Shown here piece by piece: positions 17,271 to 25,521 of a stretch of 64,000 nucleotides of DNA. The stretch is from the NCBI RefSeq assembly GCF_040548875.1, contig NZ_JBEPSJ010000001.1, positions 248,001 to 312,000 on the forward strand. Direction: 5' to 3'. Below the pieces are notes generated by a model. It had not been told where the DNA came from, did no database searches, and saw nothing but the letters and a program-made list of their open reading frames with translations. Positions within the stretch are counted from its first letter, which is position 1; each line of letters begins with the position of its first letter. Origin of the DNA: Conyzicola nivalis_A. Lineage in GTDB: Bacteria; Actinomycetota; Actinomycetes; Actinomycetales; Microbacteriaceae. The translations under genes were made by a program, and so were the position numbers.

Positions 17271-17349
17271 CCGGACCGATCCGTCGTCTTCGACCAGTAG
17301 CATTCCCGTGAGCGCCCGTCCGGGGCGTCGACACGGGGGAGTTCAGCGC

Positions 17350-17613
17350 ATGGCGGTTCAGCGCGAGCGGATCGTCAGGCAGCGTCGTTCGGCCGGAGAC
17401 GCGCTCGCCCTGCCCGTGTGCCTGACCTGGGCCGTGGCCCAGCTCGCCGCGATCGCCTTCGCCCTTCCCACCGCCGCGTGGGCGGCACCAGGCCTCGTCG
17501 CCGGAGTGCTCTCGCTGATGCTGCGCAGGAGACGCGAGTCGATCGTCTACTTCTGGGTCGCCGTACTGTTCTTCGTGCTGTTTATGCTGACGGGGGACCC
17601 CTTCGGGGCCTGA
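17350..17613 (+). CDS. Small two-helix membrane protein
   Basis: GGGGGAG lies 9 bases before ATG 17350. The 87-residue protein has a basic N-terminus and hydrophobic helices at about 19-50 and 63-80 separated by RRRRES. The 3' end overlaps the convergent LssY-domain gene by 32 bp. Unknown function. Confidence 0.6.
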   Translation: MAVQRERIVRQRRSAGDALALPVCLTWAVAQLAAIAFALPTAAWAAPGLVAGVLSLMLRRRRESIVYFWVAVLFFVLFMLTGDPFGA

Positions 17614-18898
17614 CTAGGGCGGGCGCCTTGCGCTCGCGACGGGCATAGACCAGAGCGCGCTCGCTCGACAGGGCGAGCAGCAGCAGGATGTCGAGCGCGA
17701 GTCCCGGCAGGTTGGTCTGCAGCGTGATCCCCGGTCCGCCCTGCACGACGTTCGCCGCCTGGGCGAGGATCGCGACGGTGCTGAGCGCCATGGCCGCGAG
17801 CCTCGCCCAGTTGCGCCCGAGCAGCACCGCCCAGGCCAGCCCGAGCTCGGCCGCCGCGAACAGCACGAGAATGCCCACAACCGTCCAGAACGCGACCGTG
17901 CGCTCGCCCCCCGCCGGGACGACCGCGAGGTCGGACGCGAACGCGGCGGGCGACACGAGCAACGAGATCGCGAGATAGAGGGCGAACAGGCCGCGCACGA
18001 AGACGAACGCCGCGCCGATCACGGTGGGCGCGGGGCGGCGGTCCCGGCTGTCGGTCGTGAAGTCCACGTGCGCGGCGATCGGCCCGCGCACGTGCCGCAG
18101 GTCGACGACGGGCAGGTTGCCGTCGGTCGCGATGGCATCGCCGCCGCCGTTGCGGGCGTGGTAGCCCGTCGAGAAGTCCTCGATGACGTCGACGACCACC
18201 GCCGGGTTGGCTGCCTCGATGCTGCTGACGACGTGATCGCGCTCCGCGTCGGTGTTCGCGTCGATCTTGTGCGTGACCTGCAGGGTGAACAGCGACAGGC
18301 CGACGCTGCGGTCGTACGTTCCGGCCGCCAGCCACTCCGCGTCCCGGCCTCCCGGAAGCTTCCACCCTGCTGGGCAACGCCAGAACCGTACGTGATGCCG
18401 CCTGCCCGGGGAGCCGTCGACCTCCTGCTGATAGGCGAAGTCCTGCTTGCGGGTGAAGAGCAGCAGCGGGCTGACCGGCGCCTCGAGATAGCTGCGCCGC
18501 AGCAGAGTGGATGTCACGATCCGCCAGCCCGTCGCGACGGACAGGTCGTCGGCCATCGTCCACCCCGCCCGCGACATGACCTCGTGCACCTGCGACTCGG
18601 TGCCGAGCAGGGCCAGGTTCACCGGGTCGCCGAGCAGCCCGTCGCTCGTACGCGCCCGGCCGATGAAGTACTCGGGCACGTAGATCCGCGTGAGGATGCG
18701 GTGCAGGCGCGGCAGCACGAGATACGCGAGAAACATCCAGAACACCACTATGACGGCGATCTGCCACCAGCCGAAGTCGAAGCTGTCCCAGAACACGAGG
18801 GCGGCGAGCCAGACGGCGGCGGCCCCGCCGAACACGAAGAACGCCCAGTCGAGCGCGCTGTCGAAGGCCTGGCGTACTGCTCTTCTGCGGCTCTCCAC
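17582..18898 (-). CDS. Membrane protein with LssY C-terminal-like domain
   Basis: The 438-residue protein begins with two transmembrane helices (about 15-37 and 43-66). A soluble block follows (about 80-290, LLGDPVNLALLGTESQVHEVM... then FTRKQDFAYQQEVDGSPGRRHHVRFWRC) that matches the LssY_C domain. Four more helices close it (about 300-420). LssY was named from a Legionella type I secretion locus, but the domain's function is not established. It may act in lipid or phosphate metabolism by neighbouring-domain analogy. The end is convergent and overlaps the previous small gene. Confidence 0.7.
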   Translation of the reverse strand: MESRRRAVRQAFDSALDWAFFVFGGAAAVWLAALVFWDSFDFGWWQIAVIVVFWMFLAYLVLPRLHRILTRIYVPEYFIGRARTSDGLLGDPVNLALLGTESQVHEVMSRAGWTMADDLSVATGWRIVTSTLLRRSYLEAPVSPLLLFTRKQDFAYQQEVDGSPGRRHHVRFWRCPAGWKLPGGRDAEWLAAGTYDRSVGLSLFTLQVTHKIDANTDAERDHVVSSIEAANPAVVVDVIEDFSTGYHARNGGGDAIATDGNLPVVDLRHVRGPIAAHVDFTTDSRDRRPAPTVIGAAFVFVRGLFALYLAISLLVSPAAFASDLAVVPAGGERTVAFWTVVGILVLFAAAELGLAWAVLLGRNWARLAAMALSTVAILAQAANVVQGGPGITLQTNLPGLALDILLLLALSSERALVYARRERKAPALVRPRRGPPSA

Positions 18899-18966
18899 GA
18901 TGTGAACGTAGCGTCAGTCGCGGCTCGGCGCGAGGGGGAGACCGCCGTCAGGCGGTCGCCCGTGCG

Positions 18967-19257
18967 TCAGCGGGTGCGCGAGCGCTCCTCGATGATCGCG
19001 ACGATTCGCGCGCGGGCCTCGCCGGGCGACGACGAGTCTGGGCCGCGCAGGGCGAGGGCGCTCCCGGCGAGGGCGTCGGCCGCTCCGACGATGCTGCCGC
19101 GCACGTTCTCGAGAAGCTCGGGGAAGGCGGTGAACGCCCGGTCGGCGAACTCACTGACGCGCTGCAGCTCGGTCGAAGTGCGCTCGCGGTGGTAGATGTC
19201 GTTGCGGATGCGAGCCAGTCGCAGCTCGAACGTCGTCTCGCGGTCTTGCACAGTCAT
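18967..19257 (-). CDS. Hypothetical helical protein, 96 residues
   Basis: The product is charged and predicted largely helical (TTFELRLARIRNDIYHRERTSTELQRVSEFADRAF), with no signal or membrane segment. It lies between the LssY-like gene and a divergent small membrane-protein gene. I do not recognise it. Codon use and GC at third positions match the neighbours, which supports it being real. Confidence 0.5.
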   Translation of the reverse strand: MTVQDRETTFELRLARIRNDIYHRERTSTELQRVSEFADRAFTAFPELLENVRGSIVGAADALAGSALALRGPDSSSPGEARARIVAIIEERSRTR

Positions 19258-19413
19258 GCGTTCCCCCTCGAACCCATACCCAACAACTTCTCGTGTTCAC
19301 ATAATGGACTATCCGACGCTGCCGGGCAACAACCGGGCCGCTGTAGCCCGGCGCGGGTGAGTCGTGCGCGACGGCTGCATTGCATCATGAGTGCCGACGA
19401 GAGGAGGCCACAG

Positions 19414-19749
19414 ATGATCGACAGCCGCAGTGCCGAGAAGAGCGCGGGCTGGTGGGGGGCATTCGCCGGCCTCATCACCGCCGTCCTCGTCGCGTTCCCG
19501 GTCTCGACTGCATTCGCCTTCGCGACACAGCCGGCGACTCAACGGCTGTTCGGCGGGCGGCTGGAGGAGGCGTCGCAGGCCGGCTATGTGGCCTTCTGGT
19601 GGATAGTCACCCTCCTCTTCGCCTCCCTGCCCTTCATCGTGGGGTTCGGCATCGCCAAGCTGTCCGACCGCGGCATCAGAGTGCTCGTCGCCGTCGTCGC
19701 GGTGGTCGTCATCGCCATCGTCGTTCTCGGGCAGCTGTTCGTCTACTAG
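19414..19749 (+). CDS. Small three-helix membrane protein
   Basis: A GAGGAGG ribosome site lies 7 bases before ATG 19414, better than the in-frame ATG 19387. The 111-residue product has three hydrophobic helices (about 13-33, 56-77 and 88-108), with a loop QPATQRLFGGRLEEASQAG between the first two. No family is recognised. Confidence 0.6.
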   Translation: MIDSRSAEKSAGWWGAFAGLITAVLVAFPVSTAFAFATQPATQRLFGGRLEEASQAGYVAFWWIVTLLFASLPFIVGFGIAKLSDRGIRVLVAVVAVVVIAIVVLGQLFVY

Positions 19750-19775
19750 CCCACGCACCGTGCGATGCTTTTCGC

Positions 19776-20792
19776 ATGGCTGCCGCACACCCCGAGCTCC
19801 GCACATCGTTCACCGACCGGGCTCTGATCGACGATTCGGCGGCGGGATCGACCACCATCGGGCTCGGCGGGCTCCTCGCCAGACGCGGCCACCGCGCTCG
19901 TCGGGCGCGGGTGCCGGGTTCCGCCGCGGTGCGCGGATTCCGGTGGCGACTCGTCGACGTCTTCTCCCAGACCTGGTGGCCGCAGGGCGTCGCGGTAGGG
20001 GAGCACGACGGCGGGCCGGTCGTGATCACCAGCTGGTTCGCCCAGCGCAGACGCGGCCGCGACATGGGTTCGCGCATCAGCGTGATCGACCTGCGCGATG
20101 AGAGACGCCCGCGCTACCACCATGTGCTGCTGGTGTCGCCCCGACGCGGCGGATACGACCCGGTCGTGGTGCACGCCGGGGGCATCGTCATCGCCGGAGA
20201 TCGCCTGCTGGTGTCGGCGACCCTGGGCGGCATCCGCGAGTTCCGCCTCGGCGACCTCGTCCGGGCGCCGTCCCGCGGCCTGCTGCGGCGGTCGGCCGGG
20301 CCGTTCGGCTACCGCTACCTGTTGCCGGAGTTCGCGAGCCACCGCCCGCCGAAGGACGCAGACGCGGGGCGGATGCGGTACTCGTTCATCGCTGCCGAGA
20401 CCAGCACCCGCGAAGAGCACGAGGCCGAGGTGCTGCGCATCGTGGCCGGCGAGTACGCGAAGCACGACCGTCGGCGCCTGGCCCGGCTCAGCGTGCGGGG
20501 CGACGTGACGACGATCGACGAGACACATGTTCCCGGCATCGCCGAGATGCAGGGCGTGGCCGTGCACGACGGCCGCTGGTTCGTGAACGCGAGCCGCGGC
20601 GACAAGCTCGGCGCCGACCTGTGGGTGGGGACACCCGACGCGATGGTCCGACACGAGGGGGTGCTGCCGCCGGGTCCGGAGGACCTCGCCGTGTGGCCCG
20701 AGCGCGGCGAGCTGTGGTCGGTCACCGAGTTTCCCGGAAAACGCTGGATCTACGCCGTCGATCTCGCCCGCTTCGGCGAAGAGCGGGCCTGA
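19776..20792 (+). CDS. Conserved hypothetical protein, beta-propeller-like
   Basis: The 338-residue protein (ATG 19776) lacks a signal peptide. It alternates short strands and W/G/D-rich turns (TWWPQGVAVGEHDGGPVVITSW, HAGGIVIAGDRLLVSATLGGI, EMQGVAVHDGRWFVNASRGDK, PEDLAVWPERGELWSVTEFPGKRWIY), a pattern typical of beta-propellers. No catalytic motif is recognised. It is followed 3 bp later by an acetyltransferase gene, so the two likely form an operon. Confidence 0.6.
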   Translation: MAAAHPELRTSFTDRALIDDSAAGSTTIGLGGLLARRGHRARRARVPGSAAVRGFRWRLVDVFSQTWWPQGVAVGEHDGGPVVITSWFAQRRRGRDMGSRISVIDLRDERRPRYHHVLLVSPRRGGYDPVVVHAGGIVIAGDRLLVSATLGGIREFRLGDLVRAPSRGLLRRSAGPFGYRYLLPEFASHRPPKDADAGRMRYSFIAAETSTREEHEAEVLRIVAGEYAKHDRRRLARLSVRGDVTTIDETHVPGIAEMQGVAVHDGRWFVNASRGDKLGADLWVGTPDAMVRHEGVLPPGPEDLAVWPERGELWSVTEFPGKRWIYAVDLARFGEERA

Positions 20793-20795
20793 GCC

Positions 20796-21293
20796 GTGCG
20801 CGACGTGATACTCCCGCTCGCCTCCGGTCCGGTGATCCTGCGCCGAGCGACCGCCGACGACCTGCCGGCCATCATCTCGCTTCTCGCCGACGACCCGATA
20901 AGTGCGGCTCGCGGCGACGTGGCCGGCAGCGGCGACCTGCCGGCCTACGAGCGCGCATTCGCCGCGATCGACGTCGATCCCGCGCAGCAGCTGCTCGTCG
21001 TGGCATCCCATGCCGGCGACGTTCTCGGCACCATGCAGCTGACGACCATTCCCGGACTGGCGCGGGTCGGGGCGTCTCGGCTGCAGATCGAAGCGGTGCG
21101 TGTGCGATCCGACCAGCGCGATCGCGGCATCGGCGGTGCGATGATGCGCTGGGCGGTCGCCGAGGCGCCCGCGCTCGGCGCGAAGCTCGTGCAGCTCACC
21201 TCCGATGCGGCACGCGTCGACGCCCACCGGTTCTACGAGCGACTCGGCTTCACCGCTTCGCACGTCGGTTTCAAGTACACCGTTCCCGACTGA
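20796..21293 (+). CDS. GNAT-family N-acetyltransferase
   Basis: A GTG start 3 bp after the upstream stop gives 165 residues. The acetyl-CoA motif VRSDQRDRGIGGAMMRWAV (about 105-123) and the C-terminal DAHRFYERLGF are classical GNAT features. The acceptor is unknown; the upstream propeller-like protein is the only context. Confidence 0.87.
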   Translation: MRDVILPLASGPVILRRATADDLPAIISLLADDPISAARGDVAGSGDLPAYERAFAAIDVDPAQQLLVVASHAGDVLGTMQLTTIPGLARVGASRLQIEAVRVRSDQRDRGIGGAMMRWAVAEAPALGAKLVQLTSDAARVDAHRFYERLGFTASHVGFKYTVPD

Positions 21294-21363
21294 CCGAGCC
21301 CTTCCGGACCGGCCGGATCAGGAGTTTACTGGTGCCCTCACCCGCTAGAGAGGTCGTCACACC

Positions 21364-21828
21364 ATGGATACCAACCTGCTCATCTGGATCGCCGTCGCCG
21401 TCGTCGTCGTTCTCGTCGCCGTGGCGATCATCGCCTCGACGATGCGCATGCGGTCGCGCGCGGTCGCGGAGGCGAACCGTCAGCGAGCGGCAGAGCTGCG
21501 CAGCAAGGCCCAGGCCGAGGGGATAGACGCCCGCGAGCACGAGGCTCGGGCGACGAGGGCAGAGGCGGAGGCGCAGCAGGCGCGAGTCGACGCCGACCGG
21601 CTCGCCCGGGAGAGCGCCGAACGTCAGGAGGAGGCACAGCGTGTTCGCGCCGCGTCGGAGGACCGGCTGCGCGAGGCCGACTCGATCGATCCCGATGCCG
21701 GCGGACGAACGAGAGGCGCGCACCGTCAGCCCGGCGACGTCGACCAGACCGACACGAGCCGCCCCGACACCGACCCGGCCGACACGAACCGCGCGGATCC
21801 GAACGGCACAGGCCCGAACCGCGCCTAG
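21364..21828 (+). CDS. Membrane-anchored coiled-coil protein with low-complexity tail
   Basis: One transmembrane helix (about 5-25) is followed by a continuous charged coiled coil (about 30-110, AEAEAQQARVDADRLARESAERQEEAQRVRA). The tail is D/T/P/N-rich, with degenerate TDPADTNRADPNGTGPNRA repeats. Nothing catalytic is visible; a structural membrane-associated role is inferred. The stop overlaps the convergent reductase gene by 4 bp. Confidence 0.65.
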   Translation: MDTNLLIWIAVAVVVVLVAVAIIASTMRMRSRAVAEANRQRAAELRSKAQAEGIDAREHEARATRAEAEAQQARVDADRLARESAERQEEAQRVRAASEDRLREADSIDPDAGGRTRGAHRQPGDVDQTDTSRPDTDPADTNRADPNGTGPNRA

Positions 21829-22394
21829 CGCGTGTAAGTCTCGACGATATTGCCGCCCGCGAACGACTGCACCGACTCCAGCTCGAAGGCGGTCGGGTTG
21901 AAATGCGCCCCGAACGCCGGGATGCCGTCGCCGGCGACCACGGGATACCGCTTCACCACGAGCCGGTCGATCTCGCCGAGCAGCGCGCCCGCGAGTCGTC
22001 CGCCGCCGGCGAGGTAGATCCCCAGGTCGGCGTCCCTTCCCTTGAGCTCGCGGACGACCTCGAGAGGGTTGTGACGGATGACCGAGACCCGCGGATGCGA
22101 CTCCTCCAGGCTGGTCGAGATCACGAACTGGCGCAGATGGGAGTAGGGGGAGAGGATGCCCGCGGCCAGGGCCGGCTCGTAGGTGCGTCTGCCCATCACG
22201 ACGGTGTCGAATCGGGTGAGCGGCGCATCGGCGAGGCCGAGCTGCTCGCGCACGTGGGAGGGCAGGGCGTCGGCGTACTCGTCCGCCATCCACGTCATGT
22301 ACTCGTCGGAACCCTCGAAGAAGTCGACCTCGTCGTCGGGGCCCGCGATGAAGCCGTCGATCGACAGTGCGATGAAGTAGGTGAGTGCCTGCAC
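21825..22394 (-). CDS. Dihydrofolate reductase-like (RibD C-terminal) family protein
   Basis: The 189-residue protein starts ALTYFIALSIDGFIAGPDDEVDFF and has FDTVVMGRRTYEPAL (about 62) and IYLAGGGRLAGALLGEIDRLVV (about 130), the usual NADPH-binding and core motifs of the DHFR/RibD_C superfamily. Such stand-alone reductases have unknown substrates. The upstream gene on the same strand is a PPOX-like protein, with only a 28-bp gap. Confidence 0.85.
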   Translation of the reverse strand: MQALTYFIALSIDGFIAGPDDEVDFFEGSDEYMTWMADEYADALPSHVREQLGLADAPLTRFDTVVMGRRTYEPALAAGILSPYSHLRQFVISTSLEESHPRVSVIRHNPLEVVRELKGRDADLGIYLAGGGRLAGALLGEIDRLVVKRYPVVAGDGIPAFGAHFNPTAFELESVQSFAGGNIVETYTR

Positions 22395-22422
22395 GGGTCC
22401 TCCTCGTCGGGTGTTGTCGCAA

Positions 22423-22848
22423 TTATCCGCGCGCGGCCTCGAAACGGCGACCGGTCACTGCCTCGGGGACGATGCGGATGTAGTTCCACGTCGTGGTCGG
22501 TGTGAGGGCGTGCAGTGCGAGCACGCCCGAGGCGAGGATCTCGGAGTCGGTGTCCATCCGCTCCGCACGGCCGCGCACCACGACGCTCCACCAGACGCGC
22601 CCCTCCGCCCCGTCGATCTCGAACGCCACCGCCGGATCCCTCGTCAGGTCGACGAGCTTCGACCCCGGCGCGCTGCGGAAGAAGATGCGCCTGTCGTTCA
22701 CCGTGTAGTTCACCGGGAAGATGTCGACGCCGTCTCCGCGTCGTAGGGCGAGCCGCGCCAGGTCGTTTCCGGCCAGCAGCGCCCAGCACTCGTCTTCGCC
22801 GAGGCGCTCGATGGGGGACTCCTCCATAAGCGGGATGTGTTTTTCCAT
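22423..22848 (-). CDS. Pyridoxamine 5'-phosphate oxidase family flavin-binding protein
   Basis: The 141-residue split-barrel protein carries LGEDECWALLAGNDLARLALRRGDGVDIFPVNYTV, matching the 'PNPOx-like' family of small flavin-binding proteins related to nitroimidazole resistance. FFRSAPGSKLVDLTRDPAVAFEID is also typical. The start is uncertain: ATG 22848 and ATG 22827 are in frame and neither has a good ribosome site. Confidence 0.82.
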   Translation of the reverse strand: MEKHIPLMEESPIERLGEDECWALLAGNDLARLALRRGDGVDIFPVNYTVNDRRIFFRSAPGSKLVDLTRDPAVAFEIDGAEGRVWWSVVVRGRAERMDTDSEILASGVLALHALTPTTTWNYIRIVPEAVTGRRFEAARG

Positions 22849-22971
22849 GGGTCAACTCTGCGCCGTCGCATCCGTCACCGACAGGGTCGAAAGACCCGAC
22901 GCCGCCACTGGTGCGGGCAGACGCGGTGGGCCACACTGGAAATGCGGTCCATCACCGGAAGGAAGCACGCA

Positions 22972-23484
22972 ATGTCGAGCAGACCCGTGTCATCGCGCGT
23001 GGGCCAGACCTCCGACATCGCCCTGATCACCGAGGAGTCGATCTACGGCACGGTGCTCGTCGGGGGCATGATCGTCGCCTCGGGCCCGCTCAAGGCGACG
23101 TCATGGGAGACGTTCCTCAGCGTCGTCGGCACTGTGATCGTCTTCTGGGCGGCGCACATGTATGCCGGCGCTATCGCCCGCAGCGGACGCTCCGCCGACG
23201 GCATGGGCCTCGGCGCCGCCATCCGCCGGTCGTTCCGTAGCTCGCTCGGCTTTCTCACCTCGGCTCTGCTGCCGTGTGTCATCCTGCTGCTCGGCGCGAC
23301 GCGCGTGGTGCCCGACACCCTGGCCATCTGGACGGCGCTGTGGCTCGGCGTGGTGATCCTCGGCGTCATCGGGTTCAGGATCTTCGCACTGCGGAGCGAG
23401 AGCTGGTTGGTTCGAGTTCTCGGATCCCTCGGCACCGCCGCTTTCGGACTGGCGATGATCGTGCTCAAGGCGGTCATCCACTGA
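22972..23484 (+). CDS. Four-helix membrane protein of unknown function
   Basis: GGAAGGAAG lies 6 bases before ATG 22972. The 170-residue protein has four hydrophobic helices (about 25-45, 52-72, 92-113 and 118-165) with a basic loop (RRSFRSS). No motif was recognised. It is convergent with the cation-transporter gene. Confidence 0.65.
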   Translation: MSSRPVSSRVGQTSDIALITEESIYGTVLVGGMIVASGPLKATSWETFLSVVGTVIVFWAAHMYAGAIARSGRSADGMGLGAAIRRSFRSSLGFLTSALLPCVILLLGATRVVPDTLAIWTALWLGVVILGVIGFRIFALRSESWLVRVLGSLGTAAFGLAMIVLKAVIH

Positions 23485-23516
23485 CGGCTTCTCGTCCGCT
23501 CACACCGAGGGGCGCG

Positions 23517-24197
23517 TCAGCAGCAGTCGCACTGCTCCACGTCGCGCTCGCCGGTGAGGGCCGACACCGGCACCGCGCAGGCGTCGCCCCGCCAGGCCTC
23601 AAGCCCCTCGCGCACGGCGAAGCCAGCGATCACCAGGGCGGCGAGCGAGTCCGCCCAGGCCCAGCCGAGCAGCGAGTTGAGCAGCAGTCCGACGAGGAGC
23701 GCGGCCGAGAGGTAGCTGCAGATAAGGGTCTGCTTCGAGTCGGCGATCGCCGAGGCGGAGCCCAGCTCCCTACCCGTTCGGCGTTCGAACCAGCTGAGGA
23801 ACGGCATGACCGCGAGGCTCACCGCGGCGAGCGCGATGCCCACGGGGCTGTGCTCTGCCTCGCGAACGCCGACCAGTGAGAGCGCCGCCTCGACGGAGAC
23901 GTAGGCGGCGAGCGCGAAGAACGAGACGGCGATGGCCCGGAGGGCGACCCGTTCGCGCTTCTCGGGGTCGGGCGCGGCGAACTGCCAGGCGACCGCCGCG
24001 GCCGAGAGCACCTCGACGATGGAGTCGAGTCCGAAGCCGATGAGCGCGGCAGACGACGCCACGGTGCCTGCCGCGAGGGCGATCGCGGCCTCCACCACGT
24101 TGTAGGCGATGGTGATCGCGACGATCAGGCGGATGCGCCGCTGGAGCACGCGCCTGCGCAGCGGATCGACGGTGCGGCCCGGCCGGACGGCGGTCAT
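23517..24197 (-). CDS. CDF-family cation efflux transporter
   Basis: The 226-residue protein has five or six transmembrane helices, the CDF core GFGLDSIVEVLSAAAVAW (about 72) and WADSLAALVIAGFAVREG (about 190), with aspartates that usually bind the metal. Its tail ends in a cysteine cluster (ERDVEQCDCC). The start ATG overlaps the stop of the CmtR-type regulator (ATGA), so the two are co-translated. It probably exports a soft or borderline metal such as Cd, Pb or Zn, given the regulator. The usual C-terminal cytoplasmic domain is missing. Confidence 0.85.
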   Translation of the reverse strand: MTAVRPGRTVDPLRRRVLQRRIRLIVAITIAYNVVEAAIALAAGTVASSAALIGFGLDSIVEVLSAAAVAWQFAAPDPEKRERVALRAIAVSFFALAAYVSVEAALSLVGVREAEHSPVGIALAAVSLAVMPFLSWFERRTGRELGSASAIADSKQTLICSYLSAALLVGLLLNSLLGWAWADSLAALVIAGFAVREGLEAWRGDACAVPVSALTGERDVEQCDCC

Positions 24198-24547
24198 GCT
24201 CCGGCTCCGCAGCAGAGCGGCACGTCGCAGTCGTCGTCCGAGCACGGTGCGCCGTCGTCGACGGCGAGCACCACGTCGACCAGTGCCGCGAGCGCGCGGG
24301 CGAGGTGCGGGTCGGCGATCTCGTAGCGTGTCCGACGGCCCTCGGGCACGGCGGCGACGATTCCGCAGCCGCGGAGGCAGGCGAGGTGGTTCGACACGTT
24401 CGACCGGGTCAGTTCGAGCTCACGCGCGAGGTGCGCGGTGTACCCCGGCTCGGCGAGAAGGCTGATCAGGATGCGCGACCGGTTCGGGTCGGCCATGGCG
24501 CGGCCGAGGCGGTTCATGACATCGAGACGCGGCGCAATGGTCAGCAT
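24194..24547 (-). CDS. cmtR: CmtR-type ArsR-family metal-responsive repressor
   Basis: The 117-residue winged-helix protein has LTRSNVSNHLACLRGCGIV (about 47-65). The two cysteines in LACLRGCG and the later cysteine in DDGAPCSDD match the Cd/Pb-sensing cysteines described for mycobacterial CmtR (Cys57, Cys61, Cys102). A further Cys-rich tail (DDCDVPLCCGAGA) adds possible ligands. It should repress its own operon and release DNA on binding Cd(II) or Pb(II). The CDF transporter gene is downstream with a 4-bp overlap. Confidence 0.85.
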   Translation of the reverse strand: MLTIAPRLDVMNRLGRAMADPNRSRILISLLAEPGYTAHLARELELTRSNVSNHLACLRGCGIVAAVPEGRRTRYEIADPHLARALAALVDVVLAVDDGAPCSDDDCDVPLCCGAGA

Positions 24548-24570
24548 GCACTGACCTTACCGCAGGCGCG

Positions 24571-25515
24571 TCAGCCCGCACAGCGGAACCCGATGTGGCT
24601 CATCCCGGTGTCGATCATCTGCGGGCGGCGGGCCGCCGGCCGATACCGCATGCAATAGCTGTCGGCGCACAGGAACGAGCCGCCCTTCACGACCTTCCTC
24701 GGCACGGCAAACGGCTGGCCGGGGTCGACGCTGTCCGCGGCGGTACCCCCCGTGGGGTTGGAGGGCGCGCAGCAGTGGTCGGTCGGCTCTGGCTGCGTGT
24801 ACCAGTCGGCCGTCCACTCCCAGACGTTGCCGGCCATGTCGAAGAGGCCGTAGCCGTTCGGCGGAAACGAGCCGACCGGGGCCGTCGACCCGTAGCCGGA
24901 AGCCGCCCGCCACGGGAACTCGCCGTGCCAGTAGTTCGCGAGCTTCTCGCCCGACCGCTCAGCCCTGTCGCCCCAGGTGTAGCGGGCGCCGTCCAGCCCG
25001 CCGCGCGCGGCCAGCTCCCACTCCGCCTCGGTGGGGAGCCGACGCCCGGCCCAGACGGCGTAGGCGTCGGCATCCTCGTAGGCGACGTGGACGACCGGAT
25101 GATTCATCCGATGGTCTATCGACGACCGGGGCCCGAACGGCCGCCGCCAGCTCGCCCCCGGCACCCACGCCCACCACTGGCTCAGGTGGCGCAGGTCGAC
25201 GGGTCCGCGGGTGCCCGTGAAGACCATAGATCCGGGTTGCAGGTTCTCGGCGGGTGCCCCGGGGAAGTCGGCGGGGTCGAGCGGCCGTTCGGCCACGGTG
25301 GTGTACCCGGTCGACCGCACGAAGTCGGCGAACTGCGAGTTCGTCACCGTCGTGACGTCGATGCTGAAGGCGTCGACGTAGACCCTGCGCTCCGGTCCCT
25401 CCTCGGGGTAGTGCGCGTCGGAGCCCATCGTGAACTCCGCGGCGTCGATGCGGACCTGGTCTGTGCGCACCTGGTCGCTGCGAACCTGGTCGCTGCGGGC
25501 TGCGAGCTCGACCAT
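24571..25515 (-). CDS. Formylglycine-generating enzyme (sulfatase maturase, FGE)
   Basis: The 314-residue protein starts its FGE-sulfatase domain near residue 24 (EFTMGSDAHYPEEGPERRVYV). It keeps LPTEAEWELAARGG (about 160), YGLFDMAGNVWEWTADWY and the active-site GGSFLCADSYC with the two catalytic cysteines near 279 and 284. The enzyme binds copper and oxidises the sulfatase cysteine to formylglycine. The gene follows its likely target sulfatase by 6 bp. The N-terminus has a tandem S/T-D-Q-V-R repeat (residues 8-22) encoded by 15-bp DNA repeats, outside the catalytic domain. Cytoplasmic, by lack of a signal peptide. Confidence 0.93.
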   Translation of the reverse strand: MVELAARSDQVRSDQVRTDQVRIDAAEFTMGSDAHYPEEGPERRVYVDAFSIDVTTVTNSQFADFVRSTGYTTVAERPLDPADFPGAPAENLQPGSMVFTGTRGPVDLRHLSQWWAWVPGASWRRPFGPRSSIDHRMNHPVVHVAYEDADAYAVWAGRRLPTEAEWELAARGGLDGARYTWGDRAERSGEKLANYWHGEFPWRAASGYGSTAPVGSFPPNGYGLFDMAGNVWEWTADWYTQPEPTDHCCAPSNPTGGTAADSVDPGQPFAVPRKVVKGGSFLCADSYCMRYRPAARRPQMIDTGMSHIGFRCAG

Positions 25516-25521
25516 CCGGCG

